Below are positions 1 through 6,279 of a DNA stretch of 7,474 nucleotides, in pieces. A program made the translations under genes and the position numbers. The notes under the pieces are model-generated. The model searched no databases and was not told the origin of the DNA. It was given only the letters and a program-made list of their open reading frames with translations. Within the stretch, counting starts at the first letter, position 1. The number at the start of each line of letters is the position of its first letter. The stretch comes from an uncultured Candidatus Melainabacteria bacterium. Its GTDB lineage: Bacteria > Cyanobacteriota > Vampirovibrionia > Gastranaerophilales > Gastranaerophilaceae. The DNA is taken from NCBI GenBank assembly GCA_934675225.1, contig CAKUQA010000052.1:1-7474 (forward strand). The letters run 5' to 3'.

Positions 1-20
1 GTTTGTTCCATCTGCTCGCT

Positions 21-80
21 ATCCGGACTCGTTGCACTCCGTCCGTACGCAAATTCGCTCTCCCACAAGGGGCGAGGAGG
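21..80. other. G+C-rich intergenic patch
   Basis: In this 60-base stretch 37 bases are G or C (about 62%), while the surrounding sequence is strongly AT-rich. It contains a short inverted repeat, CGGAC at 24-28 against GTCCG at 41-45. It runs into one arm of the 17-base inverted repeat described separately. No frame here looks like a gene. The composition contrast suggests an inserted or dispersed repeat unit, perhaps cut by the left edge of the window. Together with the entries for 60-76, 106-134, 205-234 and 250-266 it accounts for the gene-free region 1-300. Confidence 0.5.
60..76 (+). repeat. Inverted repeat, left arm
   Basis: CTCCCACAAGGGGCGAG here is the reverse complement of 250-266 at 16 of 17 positions. 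The two arms enclose about 170 bases. Each arm is also partly self-complementary (CTC-CCC against GGG-GAG), so it could form a local hairpin as well as pair with its partner. The pairing is directly visible. Whether the arms are ends of one element or two independent copies of a dispersed repeat cannot be told from one window. Confidence 0.6.
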
Positions 81-105
81 ATATAAAAGTGTTGGAAGTA
101 TGAAA

Positions 106-134
106 GAAAAGAACTTATCTGATAAGGTCTTTTC
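106..134 (+). repeat. Compact hairpin (imperfect palindrome)
   Basis: AAAAGA at 107-112 pairs with TCTTTT at 128-133, and CTTAT at 114-118 pairs with ATAAG at 122-126. The only mismatch is one A/G, and the loop is three bases (CTG). The G at 106 and C at 134 extend the stem. Weaker complementarity continues outward to AGTG at 88-91 and CACT at 148-151. No U-tract follows on the plus strand, so it is not an obvious terminator. It may be the centre of a small palindromic intergenic element lying between the two 17-base arms. Confidence 0.5.
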
Positions 135-204
135 ACTTCTCACTTTTCACTAAAGTCTTGTATGGCGTTGGTACCTACTCAGCCAATCTTAAACAATTAA
201 TAAG

Positions 205-234
205 CTGGATTGTTTTGCATTCGCTCACAATGAC
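205..234. repeat. Degenerate dispersed palindromic repeat
   Basis: The stretch begins CTGGATTGT and ends ACAATGAC, with ATTGT pairing with ACAAT around a core containing TTCGCTC. This resembles a common bacterial intergenic repeat that I recall as CTGGATTGC...GCAATGAC, with both conserved C/G positions next to the core changed to T/A. I read it as a decayed copy. The identification rests on memory of the pattern. The partial self-complementarity is visible in the sequence. Confidence 0.4.
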
Positions 235-249
235 TGTAACAATTATATT

Positions 250-266
250 CTCGCCCCTTGGGGGAG
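250..266 (-). repeat. Inverted repeat, right arm
   Basis: CTCGCCCCTTGGGGGAG matches the reverse complement of 60-76 with one difference. Its CCCC and GGGGG tracts make it locally self-complementary. It stands out in an AT-rich background, about 50 bases upstream of the rfbA promoter. Confidence 0.6.
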
Positions 267-314
267 GAAAGAAATCTCTTATCGTTTTGTTGCGTTCCCT
301 AAAAAATACAAAAC

Positions 315-343
315 TTGCATATTTACGTATATTCGACTATAAT
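315..343 (+). promoter_or_regulatory. sigma70-type promoter of rfbA
   Basis: TTGCAT (315-320) is separated by exactly 17 bases from a consensus TATAAT (338-343). Transcription would start near 350, giving a leader of about 25 bases before the rfbA ATG. The leader contains the ribosome binding site GAGGTG (365-370), four bases before the start codon. The spacing and the perfect -10 box make this a strong candidate. Confidence 0.75.
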
Positions 344-374
344 CTTTGCAGTGTAGAAGTTTATGAGGTGATAA

Positions 375-1250
375 ATGAAAGGTATTGTTTTAGCCGGAGG
401 AGCAGGGACAAGATTACATCCAAGTACAATTGCAGTTTCTAAGCAATTGTTGCCAATTTATGATAAACCTATGATTTATCATCCTATTTCGGTTCTTATG
501 CTTGCAGGAATTAAAGATATATTAATTATTTCTACACCGATTGATTTACCGAATTTTAAAAGGCTTCTTGGTGATGGAAGTCAATTTGGTGTGAAATTCT
601 CTTATAAAGAACAACCATCTCCTGACGGTTTGGCTCAAGCATTTGTTTTGGGGGAAGAATTTATAGATGGTGATGATGCAACGCTTGTTTTGGGGGATAA
701 TATTTTTTACGGCGGTGGTTTTTCAGGTGAATTGAAATCGGTTGTTGAAAAAATAAAACTTAATGGTGGTGCAACAGTTTTCGGATATCCTGTTAAAGAT
801 CCTCAAAGGTTTGGAGTCGTTGATTTTGATGAAAATGGGAAGGCGATTTCGTTAGAGGAAAAACCTCAAAATCCGAGGTCTAATTATGCTGTTACGGGGC
901 TTTATTTTTATGATAAAAATGTTGTTGAATATGCAAAAAGTTTAACTCCGTCTGCTCGTGGAGAATTGGAAATTACAGATTTAAATAATATTTACTTGGA
1001 AAAAGGAAATCTTAATGTAGAGCTTTTGGGGCGCGGCTTTGCATGGCTCGATACCGGAACTCACCATTCGTTGCTTCAAGCTAGTCAATTTGTGAAAACT
1101 ATTGAGGATAATCAAGGGATAAAAATTGCCTGTTTGGAAGAAATTGCTTTTAGAATGGGTTTTGTGACAAAAGAAGAATTGTTAAAAACAATTGATAAAT
1201 ACAAGAATAATGAGTATTTTGCATACGTACGAGATATTTTGACTAAGTAA
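375..1250 (+). CDS. rfbA: Glucose-1-phosphate thymidylyltransferase
   Basis: RfbA (RmlA) joins dTTP and glucose 1-phosphate to give dTDP-glucose, the first step of dTDP-L-rhamnose and related deoxysugar synthesis in the cytoplasm. The 291-residue length is normal for the family. The N-terminal nucleotide-binding motif GGAGTRL (8-14) is followed by [13 protein letters not shown] (21-33). LGDN at 107-110 and WLDTGTH at 224-230 supply the metal-binding aspartates D108 and D226. EEKP (161-164) and GELEITDLN (196-204) are also family motifs. The ATG has a good ribosome binding site and a promoter just upstream. The next gene is glyA, 84 bases on. The usual partners rfbB, rfbC and rfbD are not in the window, so the gene either stands apart from them or ends a cluster lying to the left. 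No clear terminator follows it. Confidence 0.95.
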   Translation: MKGIVLAGGAGTRLHPSTIAVSKQLLPIYDKPMIYHPISVLMLAGIKDILIISTPIDLPNFKRLLGDGSQFGVKFSYKEQPSPDGLAQAFVLGEEFIDGDDATLVLGDNIFYGGGFSGELKSVVEKIKLNGGATVFGYPVKDPQRFGVVDFDENGKAISLEEKPQNPRSNYAVTGLYFYDKNVVEYAKSLTPSARGELEITDLNNIYLEKGNLNVELLGRGFAWLDTGTHHSLLQASQFVKTIEDNQGIKIACLEEIAFRMGFVTKEELLKTIDKYKNNEYFAYVRDILTK

Positions 1251-1268
1251 AATTTTCTTCTTAACAAA

Positions 1269-1297
1269 TTGTCATTGTGTCCTTTTTATTTTATAAT
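1269..1297 (+). promoter_or_regulatory. sigma70-type promoter of glyA
   Basis: TTGTCA (1269-1274) and a consensus TATAAT (1292-1297) are spaced by 17 bases in the gap between rfbA and glyA. Transcription would start near 1304, about 30 bases before the glyA ATG. The reading frame of glyA stays open back to a TTG at 1269, but that TTG is part of this -35 box, which argues against it as a start codon. Confidence 0.65.
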
Positions 1298-1323
1298 TAG
1301 AACAAATTTATTAAAAGGGATAT

Positions 1324-1328
1324 GGAGG
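1324..1328 (+). promoter_or_regulatory. Ribosome binding site that sets the glyA start
   Basis: GGAGG lies six bases before the ATG at 1335. It selects this ATG over in-frame codons further upstream, which would add a non-conserved N-terminal extension of 22 residues. Confidence 0.8.
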
Positions 1329-1334
1329 ATTGGC

Positions 1335-2573
1335 ATGAATTTGGAACATATAAAAAAAGTTGATAAACTTGTTGCAGAGCAAATAGAAAAAGAATTTGAA
1401 AGACAACAGAACACTATAGAACTTATTGCAAGTGAAAACATTACGTCAGAAGCTGTAATGGAAGCTTGCGGAAGTGTTTTAACTAACAAATATGCAGAAG
1501 GTAAACCTTATAAACGCTTTTATAACGGATGTGAGCATGTAGATGTAATTGAGGAAATTGCACAAAAAAGAGCATGCGAACTTTTCCACATGGATCATTC
1601 TAATGTTCAACCTCATAGCGGAGCTCAAGCAAATATGGCTGTTTTTATGGCAGTGCTAAAACCTGGGGATAAAGTTTTAGGTATGGATTTGTCTAATGGT
1701 GGACATCTTTCGCATGGTTCACCTGTGAACTTTTCAGGATTATACTTTGATGTAAAAAGTTATGGTGTAGATGAAGATGGTAATATTGATTATGACAATG
1801 TTCGTCAAATGGCGCTTGAGCATAAACCAAAATTAATTATTTGTGGGGCAAGTAATTATTCCAAAATTATTGACTTTAAAAAGTTTAGAGAAATTGCCGA
1901 TGAGGTTGGCGCTTATTTGTTGGCTGATATTGCTCATATTGCAGGTTTAGTTGCAGCAGGTTTGCATCCGTCACCTGCAGGGCATGCTCATTTTGTGACG
2001 ACAACAACTCACAAATCTTTGAGAGGTCCGAGAGGCGGAATTACAATGTGTGATGAAGAATTCGCTCAAATTATTGATAAGGCAATCTTCCCCGGCATGC
2101 AAGGCGGCCCTTTAGAACACATTATTGCAGGGAAAGCTGTTGCATTATTGGAAGCATCAAGGCCGGAATTTAAAACTTATGCAGAACAAATATTGAAGAA
2201 CGCTAAAGCTTTGGCGCAAGGTTTGATTGATGAAGAGATGGATATAGTTGGCGGAATGACTGAAAACCATCTTATGACATTAGATTTGCGCAAGACCGGT
2301 AAAACAGGTAAGGATATGGCAAATGTTTTAGAACGCGTTGGAATTACTGCAAATAAGAATACAGTTCCGAATGATCCGCAAAGTCCTTTCGTTACAAGTG
2401 GTATAAGACTTGGCGTTCCGGCTGTGACTACAAGAGGTTTTAAGGAAGAAGATATGATAGAAGTTGCAAAAATTATTGCATCTGCAGTATTTTCGTCAGA
2501 TAATGAACAAGGATTACAAAACCTAAGAGAACGTTCTTTGAAACTTTGTAAAAAATATCCGATATACAAGTAG
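1335..2573 (+). CDS. glyA: Serine hydroxymethyltransferase
   Basis: GlyA is a cytoplasmic PLP enzyme that converts serine and tetrahydrofolate to glycine and 5,10-methylene-tetrahydrofolate, the main source of one-carbon units. The protein is 412 residues, close to the usual bacterial length. Recognisable segments are IELIASEN (28-35), [11 protein letters not shown] (90-100), the PLP-contacting D198 and H201 in LADIAHIAG, the Schiff-base lysine K227 in [14 protein letters not shown], and the substrate carboxylate-binding R358 in SGIRLG. Y53, E55 and Y63 match E. coli Y55, E57 and Y65. E. coli Y64 is replaced by F62, inside an unusual [10 protein letters not shown] segment. The start is fixed by the GGAGG site. 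The gene has its own promoter and is followed after 46 bases by the wecA-like gene without a clear terminator, so the two are probably cotranscribed. Confidence 0.97.
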   Translation: MNLEHIKKVDKLVAEQIEKEFERQQNTIELIASENITSEAVMEACGSVLTNKYAEGKPYKRFYNGCEHVDVIEEIAQKRACELFHMDHSNVQPHSGAQANMAVFMAVLKPGDKVLGMDLSNGGHLSHGSPVNFSGLYFDVKSYGVDEDGNIDYDNVRQMALEHKPKLIICGASNYSKIIDFKKFREIADEVGAYLLADIAHIAGLVAAGLHPSPAGHAHFVTTTTHKSLRGPRGGITMCDEEFAQIIDKAIFPGMQGGPLEHIIAGKAVALLEASRPEFKTYAEQILKNAKALAQGLIDEEMDIVGGMTENHLMTLDLRKTGKTGKDMANVLERVGITANKNTVPNDPQSPFVTSGIRLGVPAVTTRGFKEEDMIEVAKIIASAVFSSDNEQGLQNLRERSLKLCKKYPIYK

Positions 2574-2619
2574 TGAATAGTAAAACGTTCGATTATCACT
2601 CACTAAAAAGGAATTAATC

Positions 2620-3651
2620 ATGCTAATAAAATTAACACATGCACATATATTAGGAACAGTAATTGCATACTTGATAGGAGTTTGCTTGGTTCCAATGGTA
2701 ATCAGTTTTTCTAAAAAAGAGGGTTTGGTTGATATGCCAAATGCAAGAAAAATTCATACCAAGCCAATATCTAGAATTGGTGGTGTTGCAATTTGGACAA
2801 GTACGATGTTGACTTTTTTGTGTCTTGTGTTTATGAGCTATTATCCGTCAGGAAACCTTTTATCAGGAATTTTGTTGGGCGGTTCATTGATGTTTCTACT
2901 TGGACTTGTTGATGATATTTATAATTTAGATGCAAAATTCAAACTGTTTTTACAGGTATCAATTGCAACTTTAGTGTATCTGTTGGGAGTTCAGATTAAT
3001 AATGTTCCTTTTATTGGCGACATTGGTATTTTCTCTTATCCCATAACTATGTTGTGGATTGTTGGAATTTCAAATGCATTAAACTTTATTGATGGAGTAG
3101 ATGGGCTTGCCGGTTCTGTTGTAACGGTTAATGCTGTTACCCTTGCAATTATTGCAGTTGCTATGACTCCACCAAGTCCTATAAGTGCATTAATTGGTTT
3201 TATTCTTGCAGGTTCTATGCTTGCGTTTTTGACTTACAATTTTAATCCTGCCAGAATTTTTATGGGCGATAGTGGAGCGCTGTTTTCAGGGTTTTTACTC
3301 GCAACAATATCCATTACAGGAGTTATGAAGGCCGCAACATTGGCAATTTTGTTGCCGTTTATTGTATTGGCTGTTCCTATTATGGATATTACATTTTCAT
3401 CTTTGAGAAGGATAGCTAAAGGGAAATCCCCATTTGTTGCTGATGCAGAGCATATTCACCATAAATTGCTTCATGCAGGTTTTTCTCAAAAGAAAACTGT
3501 TATGATTTTGACTTCTGTTGCAATTGTGGCAGGTGCTATAGCTTCGTTATTTATGGGTTCTGCAACAATTAAACATTATTCTATATGTATTGTTGTTGTT
3601 GTTTTAATAATGTTACTTTTAAATTTTATTAAAGTCTTGACAAAAAAGTAA
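2620..3651 (+). CDS. wecA: WecA/TagO-family undecaprenyl-phosphate sugar-1-phosphate transferase
   Basis: This family is related to MraY. Its integral membrane enzymes move a sugar 1-phosphate, usually GlcNAc-1-P, from a UDP-sugar to undecaprenyl phosphate and so start a surface glycan (O-antigen, enterobacterial common antigen or teichoic acid). The 343-residue protein is mostly hydrophobic, with many membrane segments. Family motifs appear in order: GLVDMPNARKIHTKPISRIGG (split over 35-55), the aspartate pair in LVDD (96-99), NFIDGVDGLAG (155-165), FNPARIFMGDSG (208-219, with D217) and the HIHHKLLH loop (278-285). The histidine motif favours WecA/TagO over MraY. AAGGA ends seven bases before the ATG. 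The substrate sugar is not determined by the sequence. With rfbA nearby, a role in surface polysaccharide is the natural inference. Confidence 0.9.
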   Translation: MLIKLTHAHILGTVIAYLIGVCLVPMVISFSKKEGLVDMPNARKIHTKPISRIGGVAIWTSTMLTFLCLVFMSYYPSGNLLSGILLGGSLMFLLGLVDDIYNLDAKFKLFLQVSIATLVYLLGVQINNVPFIGDIGIFSYPITMLWIVGISNALNFIDGVDGLAGSVVTVNAVTLAIIAVAMTPPSPISALIGFILAGSMLAFLTYNFNPARIFMGDSGALFSGFLLATISITGVMKAATLAILLPFIVLAVPIMDITFSSLRRIAKGKSPFVADAEHIHHKLLHAGFSQKKTVMILTSVAIVAGAIASLFMGSATIKHYSICIVVVVLIMLLLNFIKVLTKK

Positions 3652-3655
3652 TTAT

Positions 3656-3685
3656 GAGTTATAATCCGAATGGATTTAATTACTC
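3656..3685 (+). terminator. Imperfect hairpin after wecA, weak terminator
   Basis: GAGT and AATCC pair with GGATT and ACTC around a GAAT loop, with unpaired AT-rich bases in the middle of the stem. It starts five bases after the wecA stop. The following sequence (AGTTTTGAG) has only a short T-run, so termination would be inefficient. No better terminator lies between wecA and the next gene. Confidence 0.35.
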
Positions 3686-3759
3686 AGTTTTGAGCCATGT
3701 CGTTTTCACGAGGTAGAAGTTCAGAATATTTAAGTGTAAATCTACTGAATATCTTTCAA

Positions 3760-3808
3760 GTTAAGTTCTTTGAAACTTAACGGTTGGATTGTATTGTGTA
3801 AGTTAAGT
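3760..3808. promoter_or_regulatory. Palindrome plus third half-site, possible operator
   Basis: GTTAAGTT (3760-3767) and AACTTAAC (3774-3781) form a perfect 8-base inverted repeat with a six-base spacer. The half-site recurs as AAGTTAAGT at 3800-3808, just before the ribosome binding site of the hypothetical gene. The palindrome overlaps the -35 box of the candidate promoter at 3770-3797. That layout would suit a repressor site, but a simple RNA hairpin is equally possible. The repeat is directly visible. The regulatory role is inference. Confidence 0.35.
3770..3797 (+). promoter_or_regulatory. Weak promoter candidate for the hypothetical gene
   Basis: TTGAAA (3770-3775) is followed after 16 bases by TATTGT (3792-3797), matching the consensus at five and four of six positions. 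It would start transcription near 3804, about 20 bases before the ATG. The -10 box is poor, so this may not be the true promoter. Confidence 0.3.
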
Positions 3809-3823
3809 AAAGGTTTATTAGCT

Positions 3824-4348
3824 ATGACAGTAAGTGCAGTAGGACAAACGGAAAATAATTCTAAATTGTTTACTATCATTCAGACAACAGCCGCAGGTAG
3901 TGTTGCAGGATATGCTTCCAAGTATATTCTTCCGGTTACAAAACAAGAAAACACAATCAATAAGCGCGTGATGCTTAATTATTGTAGAAAAATCACTAAC
4001 AAAGCTAAGGTAGCAGATTTTAATTCTCTTGGAGACAAAAAATCATTAGCTCAAGATGCTTTTATTAAAATGGCAGAGAATAAAGAAAATGATGCTTTTT
4101 CTTATTCTTCTATTAAAGGTAAAGTAAAAGCTCTTGGTGGCGAAGATTCTATTGCCGGAAAAGAGTTTAGAAGTATTATCAGAGAGGTAAACTCTGTTTC
4201 AAACAGCTTGACACGACAGTTTTCAAAGGCATATCATTTTATGCTAAAAGATATCAGACCGGCAGCTCCATTTGTTGTTACCGGAGCAGGCATTGGTTTC
4301 TTTGCAGGTTTTGCTCATAATGTTTTTAAAACAGACATTAGTGCATAA
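3824..4348 (+). CDS. Hypothetical protein, glycine-rich hydrophobic ends
   Basis: I do not recognise this 174-residue protein. A hydrophobic, glycine-containing segment lies at about 15-38 (LFTIIQ...AAGSVAGYASKYILPV). A lysine-rich, probably helical and soluble middle spans about 40-145. A second hydrophobic segment at about 148-168 contains the closely spaced glycines of VVTGAGIGFFAGFA. The two segments could cross or lie on the membrane and leave the middle on one side. There is no cleavable signal peptide or lipobox, and the one cysteine (C54) is unpaired. I chose the ATG at 3824 because AAAGG lies ten bases upstream. The frame is open back to a TTG at 3770, but that codon falls in the candidate promoter and palindrome. 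Codon use resembles the neighbours. The gene is monocistronic, with a terminator right after it. It may be lineage-restricted; that is a guess. Confidence 0.8.
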   Translation: MTVSAVGQTENNSKLFTIIQTTAAGSVAGYASKYILPVTKQENTINKRVMLNYCRKITNKAKVADFNSLGDKKSLAQDAFIKMAENKENDAFSYSSIKGKVKALGGEDSIAGKEFRSIIREVNSVSNSLTRQFSKAYHFMLKDIRPAAPFVVTGAGIGFFAGFAHNVFKTDISA

Positions 4349-4384
4349 GTTTAATTTTTTATATTTTTTCACCAAAAATATAAG

Positions 4385-4412
4385 GTCGGATAAAATCTAT
4401 CCGGCTATTTTT
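4385..4412 (+). terminator. Intrinsic terminator, probably bidirectional
   Basis: GTCGGATA (4385-4392) pairs with TATCCGGC (4398-4405), including one G-U pair, around an AAATC loop. TATTTTT follows on the plus strand, ending the hypothetical gene. Read on the minus strand, the same stem is followed by CTTATATTTTT, so it can also end the holA-holB transcript that converges here. A second, purely A/T palindrome, ATATTTTT-N5-AAAAATAT at 4361-4381, lies just before it. Confidence 0.8.
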
Positions 4413-4436
4413 CTATGAAAACGCTATGGATTTATA

Positions 4437-5300
4437 TTATAAAATTAATTTAAAACTTAATGTTTCGACGATGGTTTGAATGTTTATATTCAAACGACTT
4501 TCTTGTTTTGCCTTTTCAATAGCTTTTAGGTCAGAGATTAATTTTACTTTTAAAGCTAAATTATCAATATTGGCTTTCAAAAGAGAGTCTATATAATTCT
4601 GCATTTGTGTAAAAACTTCTATTGGGTCAACCATTTTAGCTAAATCTAAAATTTTGTCATTAAAATCCAATACTTCGCTTCTTTCAAGTTCCAAATAGTT
4701 ATCCATAATGTCTTTTACAAGAGAAAAGTCTCTGCTTTCATCCTGCATTGATGGAACGTAAAAACACTGTGCACGAGAAACAACTGTTGTAATAACATCA
4801 GATTTATCTTTTGTTAAAAAGAAGAATGTTGTGTTTGAAGGTGGTTCTTCAAAAGTTTTTAAAAGTGCATTTGCGGCATCTGCCTGAAAATTAAATTGGT
4901 TAAGTCCTGTAATGTTGCCTTCTTTATCTTTATCGCAAAAAATTAGAACTCTATGATAATCAGATGTTACGAGTAAGTCATTTTTAATCATTCTTGCTTG
5001 ATCAATAGAAATAACTGTTTTTGAATTATCATTTGACGGTTTGTTATCTACTTTAGAAATTGTTAAAATTGCAGGATGGTTATTCTCTCTAATCCATTTG
5101 CAATTTAAGCATTGGCAATTCTGAGTATTATCTCCTGTACAATTCAACATTCTTGCAATTTCCAACGCTAAGTCATATTGTGCTTGAGTATCAGAACCGT
5201 AAAAAAGTATACAATGCGCAATATTTTTTCCTGTTGAGTTTATGCCGTTGTTAAAATATTTCATTAAAAATGGATATTTGGATGAAATTTCTGTGTTCAA
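4437..5300 (-). CDS. holB: DNA polymerase III delta' subunit (clamp loader)
   Basis: Delta' is the stator subunit of the clamp loader, which opens the sliding clamp and places it on primed DNA. The 287-residue protein has the AAA+ fold signs of the family: HCILFYGSD (29-37) at the P-loop position, a cysteine cluster C54, C62, C64, C67 that fits the family zinc site, then ANALLKTFEEPPSNT (143-157) and the sensor region VVSRAQCF (173-180). The P-loop lacks the GK[ST] needed for ATP binding, as is known for delta' of E. coli. The usual SRC motif reads SRA. The start is a TTG with GGGAG six bases upstream. The alternative ATG at residue 14 has no ribosome binding site. The gene begins ten bases after the holA stop, so both probably form one operon. 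Some families also name such proteins DnaX-like, but the missing P-loop argues for HolB. Confidence 0.88.
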   Translation of the reverse strand: MNTEISSKYPFLMKYFNNGINSTGKNIAHCILFYGSDTQAQYDLALEIARMLNCTGDNTQNCQCLNCKWIRENNHPAILTISKVDNKPSNDNSKTVISIDQARMIKNDLLVTSDYHRVLIFCDKDKEGNITGLNQFNFQADAANALLKTFEEPPSNTTFFFLTKDKSDVITTVVSRAQCFYVPSMQDESRDFSLVKDIMDNYLELERSEVLDFNDKILDLAKMVDPIEVFTQMQNYIDSLLKANIDNLALKVKLISDLKAIEKAKQESRLNINIQTIVETLSFKLIL

Positions 5301-5306
5301 AATCTA

Positions 5307-5311
5307 CTCCC
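5307..5311 (-). promoter_or_regulatory. Ribosome binding site of holB overlapping the holA stop
   Basis: On the minus strand GGGAG shares its first G with the TAG stop of holA and lies six bases before the TTG start of holB. A ribosome finishing holA would cover this site, so translational coupling is likely. The site is what supports the TTG as start codon. Confidence 0.65.
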
Positions 5312-6267
5312 TATCTAAATAATGCATTTTCGACTTCTTTTTCTACGTCAGGTGCAAGTCCTGCTTTTATTCGATACTCTGCTTCTGTCAAATTTTCTTT
5401 TAATTTAACTAAGTCTTTAAGATTGTTTTTTTTGAGTTTTTGTAAAGTGAGTTTCACAACATACTCATGCATTCCGGTCATTCTTGAAAGCTCAACAGGA
5501 GTTGAATTTTGGGCTTTTGCCTTTAGTATAATCCAACGGCGCAACATTGTTTGTAGTGTTGATAAAATCTCTAAAGGATAACGAGTATCAAGTAATTTTC
5601 TATATTCCAAAAGAGCTTTATCCTTTTCATTTTCCATTAGAAAATCCGAAAAAGCAAACAAATCTTCATTAGAGATACAAATTTCACGTACCATATCCAC
5701 AGTAACAGTATCTTTCGGGTATGCAAAGAGTTTAAGTTTATCTAATTCGCCGTCAATTTGTCTTAAATTATTTCCAATTTGGGAGATTATTGCAGTAAGA
5801 GAGTCTTTACCAAATTTTATTCCTTTGTTTTTACCTTGTTTTATAATCCAATTTTCAAGCTCGGCAGTTTTGTATGTCGGGATTAGAGGGCACTCTTTGG
5901 TATTGTATTTTTTTAAAATTTTAAACAGCTTTTTCCTTGCATCAATCTTTTTTCCTTCATTTCGAGGAAGTTGTGCAACAAAGGCAATATCCAAATTTTC
6001 ATTGTTACATTCAAGAGCTTCTTCAATGGCTTTTAATTCTTTGTCATCATAGGTTTTTGAAAAATAATCAAGGCAATTTATTACAATAAGCATTTTCCCA
6101 AACATCATTGGTTGAGAACGAAGTATAGAAATTAAATCAGGAAATTTTGGGCAGTCATAAGTTTTGAAAGACATTTCCAAAAAGTTTTTATCCAAACCTT
6201 TTTTCAATTTTTCAATTTCTTGTTCTATATTATAATCTTCTTCACCATAGAAAAAATATATTGCCAT
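5311..6267 (-). CDS. holA: DNA polymerase III delta subunit (clamp loader)
   Basis: Delta is the subunit of the clamp loader that binds and opens the sliding clamp. The 318-residue protein has a normal length for the family. It starts with IYFFYGEEDYNIEQEIEKL (3-21), the degenerate nucleotide-fold opening typical of HolA. IDARKKLFKILKK (108-120) and the helical segment TAELENWIIKQGKNKGI (134-150) follow. LTAIISQIGNNLRQIDGELDKL (split over 157-178) and NEDLFAFSDFL (200-210) belong to the AAA+ lid, and LEILSTLQTMLRRW (232-245) to the C-terminal collar domain. The ATG has GGAGA three bases upstream, slightly close but convincing. A strong hairpin with a U-tract ends 12 bases before this ATG, leaving no room for a promoter. 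Transcription must therefore come through the kinase gene or from inside it. holB follows at once. Confidence 0.9.
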   Translation of the reverse strand: MAIYFFYGEEDYNIEQEIEKLKKGLDKNFLEMSFKTYDCPKFPDLISILRSQPMMFGKMLIVINCLDYFSKTYDDKELKAIEEALECNNENLDIAFVAQLPRNEGKKIDARKKLFKILKKYNTKECPLIPTYKTAELENWIIKQGKNKGIKFGKDSLTAIISQIGNNLRQIDGELDKLKLFAYPKDTVTVDMVREICISNEDLFAFSDFLMENEKDKALLEYRKLLDTRYPLEILSTLQTMLRRWIILKAKAQNSTPVELSRMTGMHEYVVKLTLQKLKKNNLKDLVKLKENLTEAEYRIKAGLAPDVEKEVENALFR

Positions 6268-6279
6268 AATTCTCCAATT

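Noticed and set aside
158..442. 94-codon open frame upstream of and overlapping rfbA
   Set aside because: It starts with TTG, has no ribosome binding site, runs through the repeats and the promoter, and overlaps 68 bases of rfbA in another frame. The translation resembles no protein.
2177..2599. 140-codon minus-strand open frame inside glyA
   Set aside because: It is fully overlapped by the conserved end of glyA and is best explained as an antisense shadow of that reading frame. The same holds for the minus-strand frame at 1286-1489 and the plus-strand frames within holA, holB and the kinase gene.
2571..2605. TAGTGA...TCACTA inverted repeat between glyA and wecA as a terminator or attenuator
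   Set aside because: The arms are only six bases with a 23-base AT-rich loop and no U-tract. This is expected by chance.
3697..3780. 27-codon frame (MSFSRGRSSEYL...) between wecA and the hypothetical gene
   Set aside because: There is no convincing ribosome binding site or promoter, and it ends inside the palindrome. It could be a small peptide, but nothing beyond the open frame supports it.
3784..3797. TTGGATTGTATTGT as a second copy of the repeat at 205-234
   Set aside because: Only the first arm is similar. The complementary second arm (ACAATGAC) and the core are missing.
3770..3823. Upstream TTG start adding 18 residues to the hypothetical protein
   Set aside because: The TTG lies in the palindrome and the candidate promoter, has no ribosome binding site, and the ATG at 3824 has AAAGG upstream.
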